Source: Chryseosolibacter sp044507115
GTDB taxonomy: Bacteria > Bacteroidota > Bacteroidia > Cytophagales > Cyclobacteriaceae
Direction of reading: 5' to 3'
Length of the DNA: 15,868 nt
Assembly: GCA_044507115.1 (NCBI GenBank)
Contig: JBIQJZ010000071.1
Coordinates: 1-15,868, forward strand
Both the position numbers and the translations under genes were made by a program. This document shows positions 1 to 7,268 of the stretch, piece by piece. The notes beneath the pieces are model-generated. The model did no database searches and had not been told where the DNA came from. It worked only from the letters and a program-made list of their open reading frames with translations. Positions within the stretch are counted from its first letter, which is position 1. The number at the start of each line of letters is the position of its first letter.

Positions 1-770
1 TTTTCATGGCATTGGGTAGTGTTCCCTCCATTGCGTATCTGCTCTGGTACAACTATTCCATCACGGGAGACGCATTGCTTCCCGTGATTATGTGGGCGTA
101 TCCACTCGAGGGACTTGGTTTTGTCAGAGGACATACCTTTCTCAAAGCGGTAGAACACGTGGTGCGCCGCATGCTTATGTTTGTTTACTGGACGTCACCG
201 GGTCTTCTCCTGTTGTACGCATTTTTTTTATGGCGCAAAGTAACTCGTCCTGCTGAACGCCTGCGACACCCCGGCGATTATACGTTCCTGGCGCTTGTTG
301 TTGGATATTTTTTCTACTACCAGATTGGCGGAAACCAATACGGTCCGCGCTTTATGTTTGAAGCGTTTCCATTTCTTGTATTGTTCGTGGTGCACCAGGC
401 GTTTGAAATGCGTGCAAAGTGGGTGATGGCGGTTTTGGTTGCGTGTGTTATCTATCCTGCGCTGAAGTTTCCTTTTATTTCGCAGCGCGAAGGAATGATT
501 GTCGATCAACGCCAGGATTTGTACGATCTGGTCAAGGAAAAAAACCTTACGCACGCGGTGGTGTTGGTTTGTTCCCCGACGAGCCCCTGGCGGCCGATGC
601 CGGCTGAAGATCTTACCCGGAATGATCCAATGTTTACAGGGAATGTGATCTATGCGCTTCCTCATCCTGAGATCAGCGATCAAATCATGTCGTACTATCC
701 TGACCGGGCGTTCTACCGGTATGTTCGGAACCTTAACAGCCCACGAGGTGAGTTGATCCGGATTCGGTGA
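1..770 (+). CDS. GT-C-type polytopic membrane glycosyltransferase, C-terminal part (5' end outside window)
   Basis: The reading frame is open to the left edge (codon ttc at 3-5 precedes the first Met), so the gene starts outside the window and the Met at 6 is probably internal. What is visible is the C-terminal half of an integral membrane protein. Numbering from that Met, hydrophobic segments lie near residues 1-15, 52-76, 92-107, 117-132 and 138-155, followed by a soluble tail of about 95 residues. The motif GNQYGPRFMFEAFPF (residues 109-123) resembles the GPRY...EA.P segment common in GT39/ArnT-like enzymes that take a sugar from a polyprenyl-phosphate carrier. Donor and acceptor cannot be read from the sequence. 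The gene converges on the next one, with 9 bases between the stops. Because the catalytic N-terminal loop is missing, the glycosyltransferase call rests on topology and this motif only. Confidence 0.6.
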   Translation, partial: FMALGSVPSIAYLLWYNYSITGDALLPVIMWAYPLEGLGFVRGHTFLKAVEHVVRRMLMFVYWTSPGLLLLYAFFLWRKVTRPAERLRHPGDYTFLALVVGYFFYYQIGGNQYGPRFMFEAFPFLVLFVVHQAFEMRAKWVMAVLVACVIYPALKFPFISQREGMIVDQRQDLYDLVKEKNLTHAVVLVCSPTSPWRPMPAEDLTRNDPMFTGNVIYALPHPEISDQIMSYYPDRAFYRYVRNLNSPRGELIRIR

Positions 771-779
771 AGACCAAGT

Positions 780-2351
780 TTATTCGGTTCGCGGAGGTAG
801 TGTAAAAACATCGATGTATGAGTCTTCGGGATACCGCGGGGCAAGGAACCTGAACTCATGTCGATAGTGTTCCATCAGGCAGTCGCGGACGTCCATTGGA
901 AAAAAGTTGATGACCTCCGCAGGAGATACTGTTTCGAAGATCACCAGGTCGTATTCTCGGTTGCGAATTTTTTCACAGAATTCATCAACTTCCTTTTGCC
1001 AGATAGAAACGGTTTGATGATACCACATCGGCTGACCGACTGGCGGCGTAAACGGAATTTCCCAGGCGAGCGACGTGAGTTCGCTCATGTTCAATACGCG
1101 GAGGTCGCCCCGACTATTCTTGACGATTTCGAGTTCCTTGATCTTCCTTATGCCGTCGAGCGTGGATTCGGCAAGGAATAGCTTCTCCATGGACTTGTAC
1201 TCAGTCGCTAGCCGGTATTTGTGCCGGCGCTCCGCCTCCTTGAGCTCAACCACTGCTGGTTTATGCGAAATGATGCGCTGGATATTCCGCCAGTATATTC
1301 CGCTCCACCAAAACCCGATCAATGCCATGACGACGGTGAGGTAGCGCAGCCGATAAAGATCAATACCGAACGGGAGGGAACTCATGATGTACGCGAACGC
1401 GAATGCATAGAAGAAAACCTCGTTCCTCTCGGGGACAGGACTTGTCACGGGAATGATCCAGGCCTGGATGATCATCGCGAGGCAGAGGAATGCGAACAGC
1501 AGTTCCCGTTTGTTCAGGAGGAAGGCCCGGCCGGAACGAGCCTTGTCGAGAACGATCATTGCGACCACCAACAAGAAGAATTTTTCCCAGTATGCCCACC
1601 CGAGTATTTGATTGAGGAAGTCGTGTAGGACTAGCCTCGACTGGTGCGGAGCTTGTCCGTAGTTAAACCAATATAGAAAGTCATATTTCAAAACGGGCAG
1701 CACGAATACCAGTGCGAACACGATAAAAAAGCCCGTGACGGAAAGCCATTTTCTTAGTGACCGTTCGATCAGGGCGTCGTAGGTCACCATCCCGTACACG
1801 ATGATGAAACACATGCCTCCGGCGTCTTGTTTTGTCCAGATCGAGAAGAATGTGAAGAAGGCCGTCAGTGAGGCATACACCCAAAGTTTCCGCCTATCTC
1901 CCTGAAAGATCAGTTTCAGGGCAAAGCAAACGGCCAGTAATTCAAAGGCGATCACTGTGTTGTTGTACCACGGCCAGAAATTGAATGAGACGAACGACAT
2001 ACAATACACCAGTACGGACATGAGAATCACAACCGGGGGTACCTGGAACATCTTTAGGATCGTGCGGAAGCTGAAGACAGATATCAGGTTGATCAGCACC
2101 TGTGCCTGGATGAGGCTGTAAAAGTACGGTCCGAATATTTTGAAAAACAGGGCAGGTATCACCCAATAGCCATAACCCATCGGAAGCGAAAAATCGCGGA
2201 AGGGTACCTGTCCGAGTGACAGGCGGTATGCGCCCTCCCAGGAGAGAAAAATATTGATGCGGTAGGGATTGTTGAAAAGAAGAGGAAAGAAACAGAAAAA
2301 GACAATGATGGCGATCTCGATAGCCAGTATTTGATGTTCCGAAAGGCGCAT
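780..2351 (-). CDS. Polytopic membrane protein, GT-C glycosyltransferase-like
   Basis: A 523-residue protein with about ten or more hydrophobic segments from residue 8 to about 355 and a soluble C-terminal domain of about 165 residues. The first periplasmic loop reads WEGAYRLSLGQVPFRDF (residues 38-54). An acidic residue soon after TM1 (E39), followed by a VP(F/Y)RDF stretch, is the pattern of GT-C enzymes of the PMT/GT39 type, where the acidic residue is catalytic. The expected substrate would be a polyprenyl-phosphate-linked sugar used on the outer face of the inner membrane; this is inference. The ATG at 2349-2351 is chosen because the hydrophobic N-terminus follows directly. The gene is divergent from the DprE1-like gene, so it may share a regulatory region with it. 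I do not recognise a named family member, and a flippase-like or other polytopic role is possible. Confidence 0.6.
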   Translation of the reverse strand: MRLSEHQILAIEIAIIVFFCFFPLLFNNPYRINIFLSWEGAYRLSLGQVPFRDFSLPMGYGYWVIPALFFKIFGPYFYSLIQAQVLINLISVFSFRTILKMFQVPPVVILMSVLVYCMSFVSFNFWPWYNNTVIAFELLAVCFALKLIFQGDRRKLWVYASLTAFFTFFSIWTKQDAGGMCFIIVYGMVTYDALIERSLRKWLSVTGFFIVFALVFVLPVLKYDFLYWFNYGQAPHQSRLVLHDFLNQILGWAYWEKFFLLVVAMIVLDKARSGRAFLLNKRELLFAFLCLAMIIQAWIIPVTSPVPERNEVFFYAFAFAYIMSSLPFGIDLYRLRYLTVVMALIGFWWSGIYWRNIQRIISHKPAVVELKEAERRHKYRLATEYKSMEKLFLAESTLDGIRKIKELEIVKNSRGDLRVLNMSELTSLAWEIPFTPPVGQPMWYHQTVSIWQKEVDEFCEKIRNREYDLVIFETVSPAEVINFFPMDVRDCLMEHYRHEFRFLAPRYPEDSYIDVFTLPPRTE

Positions 2352-2420
2352 ATTTTGTTTAATGGATTGAATAATCGACCTAAAATTGTGTTCTTAGCGC
2401 GTCAAATCGCGTTGCTGCCC
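2352..2420. promoter_or_regulatory. Divergent intergenic region, presumed to hold two promoters
   Basis: These 69 bases separate the ATG of the GT-C-like gene (minus strand) from the ATG of the DprE1-like gene (plus strand). Both transcripts should start here or slightly inside the coding regions. I looked for the Bacteroidota -7 motif TAnnTTTG and found only imperfect A/T-rich matches such as TATTTTG, so no promoter is assigned to a base. Confidence 0.35.
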
Positions 2421-3740
2421 ATGAAGAAGAAAATCACCAACTGGAACAATTATCCAGTCGTTGAAGCCAGGGAGATCTCCTTCGACCATGAAAAGGAAAT
2501 CGCCGGGAAGCTCGCGCCACCCTCTATTGCACACGGCAACGGGCGGTGTTATGGCGATGCCTCGCTGTCGTCGGAGGTCGTCAATACTCTATGGTATGAC
2601 AAGGCCCTAGCGTTCGACGAACTCAATGGTATAATTACGTGCCAAAGCGGCATATTACTATCTGATCTAATCAAGATAATCGTCCCTCGAGGGTGGTTCC
2701 TGCCCGTTACTCCGGGTACCAAGTTCATTACCGTAGGCGGCGCGGTTGCGTCGGATGTTCATGGCAAAAACCATCATGTAGACGGATCTTTCTCCCGACA
2801 TATCATTTCCATGTCCGTTCTCACCGGGACTGGTGAAACATTTGTGTGTGGCCCAAATGAGCGTCAAGATCTGTTCTGGGCTACCTGCGGTGGTATGGGC
2901 CTTACAGGTATTATCCTTGATGTTAAGTTTCGGCTTAAGCGCATCAGCACCTCGTTTATTCGCCAACGGCAAATCAAGGCGCGAAATCTTGACGAAGTGA
3001 TGGACTTGTTTGAGGAAAACTCAGGACAAACCTATTCCGTCGCCTGGATTGACTGCCTTAAGCGCGGAAGAAGTTTTGGACGAAGTATTCTGATTACAGG
3101 CGAGCACGCGAATACCGACGAGGTCCGCCATAAACGGGTGCTGATGGTGCGGGAGAAAGCACTTGTCACTGTGCCGTTCTATTTCCCTTCTTTTGCCCTC
3201 AACGGGTTCAGCGTGAAGATTTTTAACGCTCTCTACTACGCCAAGAACTACCGCAAGGCAATGGACAGTATTGTGCATTACGATGGGTTTTACTATCCTC
3301 TCGATTCTATACTTGAGTGGAATAAAATATACGGCAAGAGGGGATTTGTGCAATACCAGTTCGTGCTGCCACTTGCAGCGAGCAAACGGGGACTGGTCGA
3401 CATTCTTTCACGGATCAACAAACGTGGGGCAGGATCTTTTCTGGCAGTCTTAAAACTCTTTGGAGAACAGGATGACCTGATATCTTTCCCAATGAAAGGG
3501 TATACACTGGCGTTAGACTTTCCAATTCAACCTGGCTTGTTCGAGTTTCTGGATGAGTTGGATGTCATCGTGGCGGATTATGGAGGGCGTATCTATTTAT
3601 CGAAGGATGCGCGAATGAAGAAAGAAATGTTCTGGAGGACCTATTCGAATGCCGGGGCATTCCGTGAAATTCTGAAGCGGTACGATCCTGACAACAGGTT
3701 TGTTTCCCGCTTGTCAGAAAGATTAACCTTAAAATCTTAA
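2421..3740 (+). CDS. DprE1-like FAD-dependent oxidoreductase (polyprenyl-phosphoryl-ribose 2'-oxidase type)
   Basis: In mycobacteria DprE1 oxidises decaprenyl-phosphoryl-ribose at C2' to the 2-keto sugar, the first half of the epimerisation that yields decaprenyl-phosphoryl-arabinose. This 439-residue protein has the family layout. The FAD (PCMH-type) domain contains GNGRCYGDASLS (39-50) and PGTKFITVGGAVASDVHGKNHH (98-119), the latter matching the mycobacterial flavin-binding segment including its His (H114). The C-terminal domain has SFPMKGYTLALDFPI (355-369) and YLSKDAR (392-398), where K395 matches the active-site Lys418. The residue matching Cys387, the benzothiazinone target, is Ala364. 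An in-frame ATG at 2334 would add 29 residues unlike the family, so the ATG at 2421 is preferred. The stop overlaps the next start (TAATG). The lipid and sugar used here are inferred, not seen. Confidence 0.88.
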   Translation: MKKKITNWNNYPVVEAREISFDHEKEIAGKLAPPSIAHGNGRCYGDASLSSEVVNTLWYDKALAFDELNGIITCQSGILLSDLIKIIVPRGWFLPVTPGTKFITVGGAVASDVHGKNHHVDGSFSRHIISMSVLTGTGETFVCGPNERQDLFWATCGGMGLTGIILDVKFRLKRISTSFIRQRQIKARNLDEVMDLFEENSGQTYSVAWIDCLKRGRSFGRSILITGEHANTDEVRHKRVLMVREKALVTVPFYFPSFALNGFSVKIFNALYYAKNYRKAMDSIVHYDGFYYPLDSILEWNKIYGKRGFVQYQFVLPLAASKRGLVDILSRINKRGAGSFLAVLKLFGEQDDLISFPMKGYTLALDFPIQPGLFEFLDELDVIVADYGGRIYLSKDARMKKEMFWRTYSNAGAFREILKRYDPDNRFVSRLSERLTLKS

Positions 3741-4474
3741 TGGAGGAAAATGTACTGATTCTCGGCGCTACCTCAGATATGGCAGTAGCGATCGCGCGAC
3801 AACTTGCATCAGAAGGATACTCGATTACGCTGGCAGCGCGCAACACGGAGAGACTATCAGCGTTGGAAAGTGACCTGAGAGTGCGTTACAAGGCTGCGGT
3901 GCAGACTGCGAGGTTTGATGCGCTTGATTTTGCCAGCCACGCCGAATTCTACGAAAGTCTGACGGAGAAACCGGACATTGTGATTTGTGTCTTTGGTCTT
4001 CTGGGGGATCAGTCACACGCTGAGAATGATTGGTCGCAGGCACATCGCATCATTGATTCAAACTATACCGGAGCGATTTCGATCCTGAACGTCGCCGCGA
4101 ACGATCTTGAACGCCGCAAGAAGGGTATGATTATCGGAGTGAGTTCGGTAGCGGGAGAACGGGGTAGGCAGAGCAACTACATATACGGTAGTGCGAAGGC
4201 CGGATTCACCGCCTATCTGTCAGGCCTGCGCAACCGCATGTTCCGACACGGTGTGCACGTGATGACCGTGAAACCTGGATTTGTCAGGACCCGGATGATT
4301 GAAGGCATGGATACCCCCGGCGTACTGACTGCCTCGCCCGTGAAGGTTGCTAAACGGATATCAAAGGCGATACGCAAAAAGCCAGATGTTGTTTACGTGC
4401 TGCCAATCTGGAGTATCATCATGCTTGTCATCAGGCTAATTCCCGAAACTGTTTTCAAGCGACTTAAGCTCTGA
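3740..4474 (+). CDS. DprE2-like short-chain reductase (2-keto-polyprenyl-phosphoryl sugar reductase type)
   Basis: A 244-residue short-chain dehydrogenase/reductase. The Rossmann nucleotide loop is GATSDMA (9-15), a DprE2-style variant of the classical GxxxGxG. The catalytic set is visible: N108, S135 or S136 in GVSSVAG, and Y149/K153 in YGSAK. The last 28 residues are hydrophobic then basic (LPIWSIIMLVIRLIP), suggesting membrane association, as expected for an enzyme acting on a lipid-linked sugar. Its ATG shares one base with the upstream stop, a translationally coupled arrangement and the same order as dprE1-dprE2 in mycobacteria. In that pathway DprE2 reduces the 2-keto intermediate with NADH to the arabino epimer. 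A general SDR role cannot be excluded from the sequence alone, but the pairing makes DprE2 function the best reading. Confidence 0.85.
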   Translation: MEENVLILGATSDMAVAIARQLASEGYSITLAARNTERLSALESDLRVRYKAAVQTARFDALDFASHAEFYESLTEKPDIVICVFGLLGDQSHAENDWSQAHRIIDSNYTGAISILNVAANDLERRKKGMIIGVSSVAGERGRQSNYIYGSAKAGFTAYLSGLRNRMFRHGVHVMTVKPGFVRTRMIEGMDTPGVLTASPVKVAKRISKAIRKKPDVVYVLPIWSIIMLVIRLIPETVFKRLKL

Positions 4475-4503
4475 CCTCCCTCTACGACGAGGTACAGTTT
4501 TTT
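4474..4503 (+). terminator. Possible weak intrinsic terminator after the DprE2-like gene
   Basis: ACCTC (4474-4478) can pair with GAGGT (4489-4493) around a 10-base loop, and a run of six T follows at 4498-4503. The stem is only five base pairs and the T run starts four bases after it, so this is a weak candidate. It overlaps the last base of the SDR stop codon. If real, it separates the DprE pair from the downstream reductase gene. Confidence 0.3.
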
Positions 4504-4531
4504 ACTTCAAGAGGTTTGAACCAGAAGCCTC

Positions 4532-5581
4532 ATGAAATACAAAGCGTTACTAATCACTGAAACGCCCGCCGGTAAATTCGAACGCCAAATCGTTCAACGC
4601 GATACAGACGACCTCCCCGCGGGGGAAGTGCTCGTACGAGTACACTATTCGGCACTCAACTACAAGGATGGACTATCGGCTACGGGTCATAAAGGAATTA
4701 CCAGGGCGTTTCCGCATACCCCCGGTATAGAAGCGGCAGGTAAAGTTATCAACAGCACCTCAGGTAAGTTTCAAGAAGGAGATGAAGTCTTTGTGACGGG
4801 ATATGATCTCGGTATGAATACGTCCGGCGCGTTCGCGGAGTATATCCGCGTGCCGGCCGACTGGCTGATTTTCAAACCGTCCGTTCTCTCCTGTAAGGAT
4901 TGCATGACCATCGGCACCGCCGGTTTTACCGCTGCCTATGCGCTCTACAAAATGGAGTCGATGGGACAGACTCCCGATCAAGGCCCAATTGTCGTCACTG
5001 GCTCTACCGGCGGCGTGGGTAGCCTTGCCGTTGCTATACTGGCACGCGCGGGGTACGAAGTTATTGCTGTGACTGGAAAGCCGGATGCGGCCGACTACCT
5101 TAAATTCCTTGGAGCCTCCCGAATAGAGCCGCGGACTTTCCTCAACGATACTCTCGGCAAGCCCTTGTCTCGCGCCATGTGGGCCGGGGCTATCGACACG
5201 GTGAGCGGGACAATGCTTACGACTCTGCTCAAGCGCTGCCGGCGTGACGGAAATGTCGTCGCAACCGGATTGCTCTCTTCCATTCATTTCTCAACGACGA
5301 TTTATCCGTTCATTCTAAACGGTGTGAATCTGCTGGGAATCGGTGCGGGACAAACGCCGATGCAACTGCGATTGAAACTTTGGGATAAGTTGGTGAACGA
5401 ATGGAATGTTTGCGATAAACTACCCGCGATTGCTAACGAGATCGGGCTGACAGAATTGAAGAATACATACATCGATGCCATTCTTTCCGGCAAGACACGG
5501 GGTAGGATAGTGGTAAAACTCAAGGAGGATTGCTGCCAGGAAGTTCGCCGAATGTCTTTCGCCGAGGTTGGAATGGCCTGA
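4532..5581 (+). CDS. acuI: YhdH/AcuI-family NADPH-dependent quinone oxidoreductase-like / acrylyl-CoA reductase
   Basis: A zinc-independent medium-chain reductase of 349 residues. The N-terminal GroES-like domain carries SALNYKDGLSATGHKG (40-55) and PHTPGIEAAGKV (61-72), both strong YhdH/AcuI signatures. The Rossmann domain carries GSTGGVG (157-163) for NADPH. It ends with GRIVVKL, where family members normally stop, then adds 19 residues (KEDCCQEVRRM...) of unknown role. AcuI enzymes reduce acryloyl-CoA to propionyl-CoA; whether that is the substrate here is not shown. The gene lies 57 bases after the DprE2-like gene and 13 bases before the beta-helix gene, so it may be co-transcribed with the latter. 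Neither neighbour suggests an acyl-CoA pathway, so the context gives no support for the reaction. Family assignment is firm, physiological role is not. Confidence 0.85.
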   Translation: MKYKALLITETPAGKFERQIVQRDTDDLPAGEVLVRVHYSALNYKDGLSATGHKGITRAFPHTPGIEAAGKVINSTSGKFQEGDEVFVTGYDLGMNTSGAFAEYIRVPADWLIFKPSVLSCKDCMTIGTAGFTAAYALYKMESMGQTPDQGPIVVTGSTGGVGSLAVAILARAGYEVIAVTGKPDAADYLKFLGASRIEPRTFLNDTLGKPLSRAMWAGAIDTVSGTMLTTLLKRCRRDGNVVATGLLSSIHFSTTIYPFILNGVNLLGIGAGQTPMQLRLKLWDKLVNEWNVCDKLPAIANEIGLTELKNTYIDAILSGKTRGRIVVKLKEDCCQEVRRMSFAEVGMA

Positions 5582-5594
5582 TGCAACAACCTGA

Positions 5595-7259
5595 ATGAAG
5601 TTTATTCTATACTTTTTTTTCGCCGTTCTTCTGACGAATATGACAACGGCGCAGAATCGCATTGCGACGGCGGCCGATCGGAATACGTATGGGCCATATA
5701 TCATCCCCGGAGACTTAATAATCGACACGCCGACCAACGTGATGAAAGGGAAACCGGTCGTGATCTACTATTTCATGCCGAAGCAATGGCCGGAGCTGCG
5801 GGAGAATGCCACCATATGGGTGGACGGTGACAAACTTGGACCTGTAGAACAGATTAAGTTTTGCAATACCCACAAGGCCTTGACCCCCTGGCATATTGAA
5901 TCGGTCAGTCTTAAGAATATTCCCCACACGCGGGTGGTTGCTGGAAATATTGTATGTCAGGGCGTGCTGAATTTCGAACTGGATGGTCAGAGTGCAGCTT
6001 TTCCCGGCCTTACTGCCTGGCCAGCCTCCCGCAAGTTTCTGACCGGCGCGTTTGGCTTTCATGTCGTGGGTGATTTGGTTGCGGGACACGGTTATGCAGT
6101 TGACGTTCGGGATGGCGGTACAATTCGCCTGAATGGATTCGAGGCTCAACACGGATTCTCAGGTGTACGTATCAATGGAGGTAAGGAGGATATCACACTG
6201 AAGTCTGTCGAAATCAGCAATTTTTATATCCACGACATCGTGACGGGTGAGGGGCAGTATATAGGTGCGACGCATAGCGGTCCTGTTGCCAAGCTCAAGA
6301 ATCTGAAGGTGCATCACGGAATAATTGCGCGTACGGCTGCGGAAGCTCTTCAACTCCAGCATGTCGCGGGCGGCACAAACGTCCATCATGTAACGATTTA
6401 CGCAGCTGACGTCCGCTGGATGAATGAATTTATGGCCGGACAGGATACCGGTATCCAATGGGTTGTCCACTCCGGAGATAACCAACTGCATCACATCATC
6501 GTCGACGGATACGGCAGCGTAGGGCTCACACCGTTTGGTTCGGGCGTGATGGGAGTAACCGGAACCAGCAGGATTTCGAATGTCTTGTTTAACGATGGTC
6601 GCGATATGGGCATATACCTTCACCGCTCAGCTACAGCTGGAATCCGCTGGTATTTCGACAGTCTTTACTTCCGGGATATCAGGGAGACGTATTATGCGGA
6701 AACCGGGAGGAAAGAACGCGACTATCTTGTCTCCCGGAAGTACGGCAGCGACCCTGTTGAATTCACAAATGTTGTTCATGACGGCAGCAAACGGCGTGCC
6801 TTCGAGCATAGCGATGGACTCGTGGCGGCGCGTGCGGCGGCGAAGCAGCTACCCGCGCCGGAATACATCAACAGCGGATTTCACGAGCCGGCCAACCGGA
6901 TTAAGCAATGGCACCCAATCTATGCCCCATACTTCCCCGTTTCACAAGGCAATGGAGAGAAACTCGCGGTGCCCACCCGGTGGAAGGCAGGCGATATCGC
7001 GATTGAAACGGAGGGCGAATACGGATTCTACAAGTGTCTTCAGTCGCATGTCGCTGGCGACAAGCGACCTTCTGAAAATCCCCTCTTCAGCCGTCTGACA
7101 TGGGATGCGAAGGGAGTCCGGAGCGATCGCCCGCACTGGAATAAATCCCTTCCGCAGTCGGCTTTTCCTCCTGATGATCTGCGCTTGGCACCTGGAACCT
7201 TTTGGAAAGATCTCGGGCTGGGTTTCCAGGAACATCTTCTCGGCGCCGTGCAACAATAA
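5595..7259 (+). CDS. Secreted right-handed beta-helix protein with a C-terminal carbohydrate-binding-like segment
   Basis: A 554-residue exported protein. Residues 1-19 are a signal peptide (K2, hydrophobic core 3-13, likely cleavage TTA|QN after A19). Residues of about 140-390 show short repeating strands with regularly spaced V/I, G, N and H (for example VHHVTIYAADV, LHHIIVDGYGS, ISNVLFNDGRD), the look of a parallel beta-helix as in polysaccharide lyases and epimerases. Residues of about 463-505 have W-KAGDIA...GEYGFYKC...W spacing, similar to small CBM5/12-type chitin-binding modules; this is tentative. I cannot point to a catalytic residue. No C-terminal sorting domain or sortase signal is visible, so it is probably periplasmic or released. 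It follows acuI by 13 bases and converges, with a 9-base gap, on an exopolysaccharide-type operon, which fits a glycan-processing or glycan-binding role by inference. Confidence 0.7.
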   Translation: MKFILYFFFAVLLTNMTTAQNRIATAADRNTYGPYIIPGDLIIDTPTNVMKGKPVVIYYFMPKQWPELRENATIWVDGDKLGPVEQIKFCNTHKALTPWHIESVSLKNIPHTRVVAGNIVCQGVLNFELDGQSAAFPGLTAWPASRKFLTGAFGFHVVGDLVAGHGYAVDVRDGGTIRLNGFEAQHGFSGVRINGGKEDITLKSVEISNFYIHDIVTGEGQYIGATHSGPVAKLKNLKVHHGIIARTAAEALQLQHVAGGTNVHHVTIYAADVRWMNEFMAGQDTGIQWVVHSGDNQLHHIIVDGYGSVGLTPFGSGVMGVTGTSRISNVLFNDGRDMGIYLHRSATAGIRWYFDSLYFRDIRETYYAETGRKERDYLVSRKYGSDPVEFTNVVHDGSKRRAFEHSDGLVAARAAAKQLPAPEYINSGFHEPANRIKQWHPIYAPYFPVSQGNGEKLAVPTRWKAGDIAIETEGEYGFYKCLQSHVAGDKRPSENPLFSRLTWDAKGVRSDRPHWNKSLPQSAFPPDDLRLAPGTFWKDLGLGFQEHLLGAVQQ

Positions 7260-7268
7260 TTGCCGGGT

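Noticed and set aside
228..683. 151-codon minus-strand open frame inside the first membrane-protein gene
   Set aside because: The plus-strand frame has TM segments and the GPR motif; the minus frame is rich in R, H and K without structure.
2421..3740. Reading the FAD oxidoreductase as an L-gulonolactone or alditol oxidase
   Set aside because: These share the FAD domain, but the VGGAVASDVHGKNHH segment, the C-terminal LDFPI and SKDAR motifs and the coupled SDR partner point to DprE1.
4760..5287. 175-codon open frame on the minus strand inside the acuI-like gene
   Set aside because: It is antisense to a clear reductase with family motifs; its translation is low-complexity and basic with no domain.
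6580..7098. 172-codon plus-strand frame overlapping the beta-helix gene
   Set aside because: A shifted frame within a continuous, signal-peptide-bearing protein; Ser/Arg-rich with no motif, and the main frame shows no frameshift.
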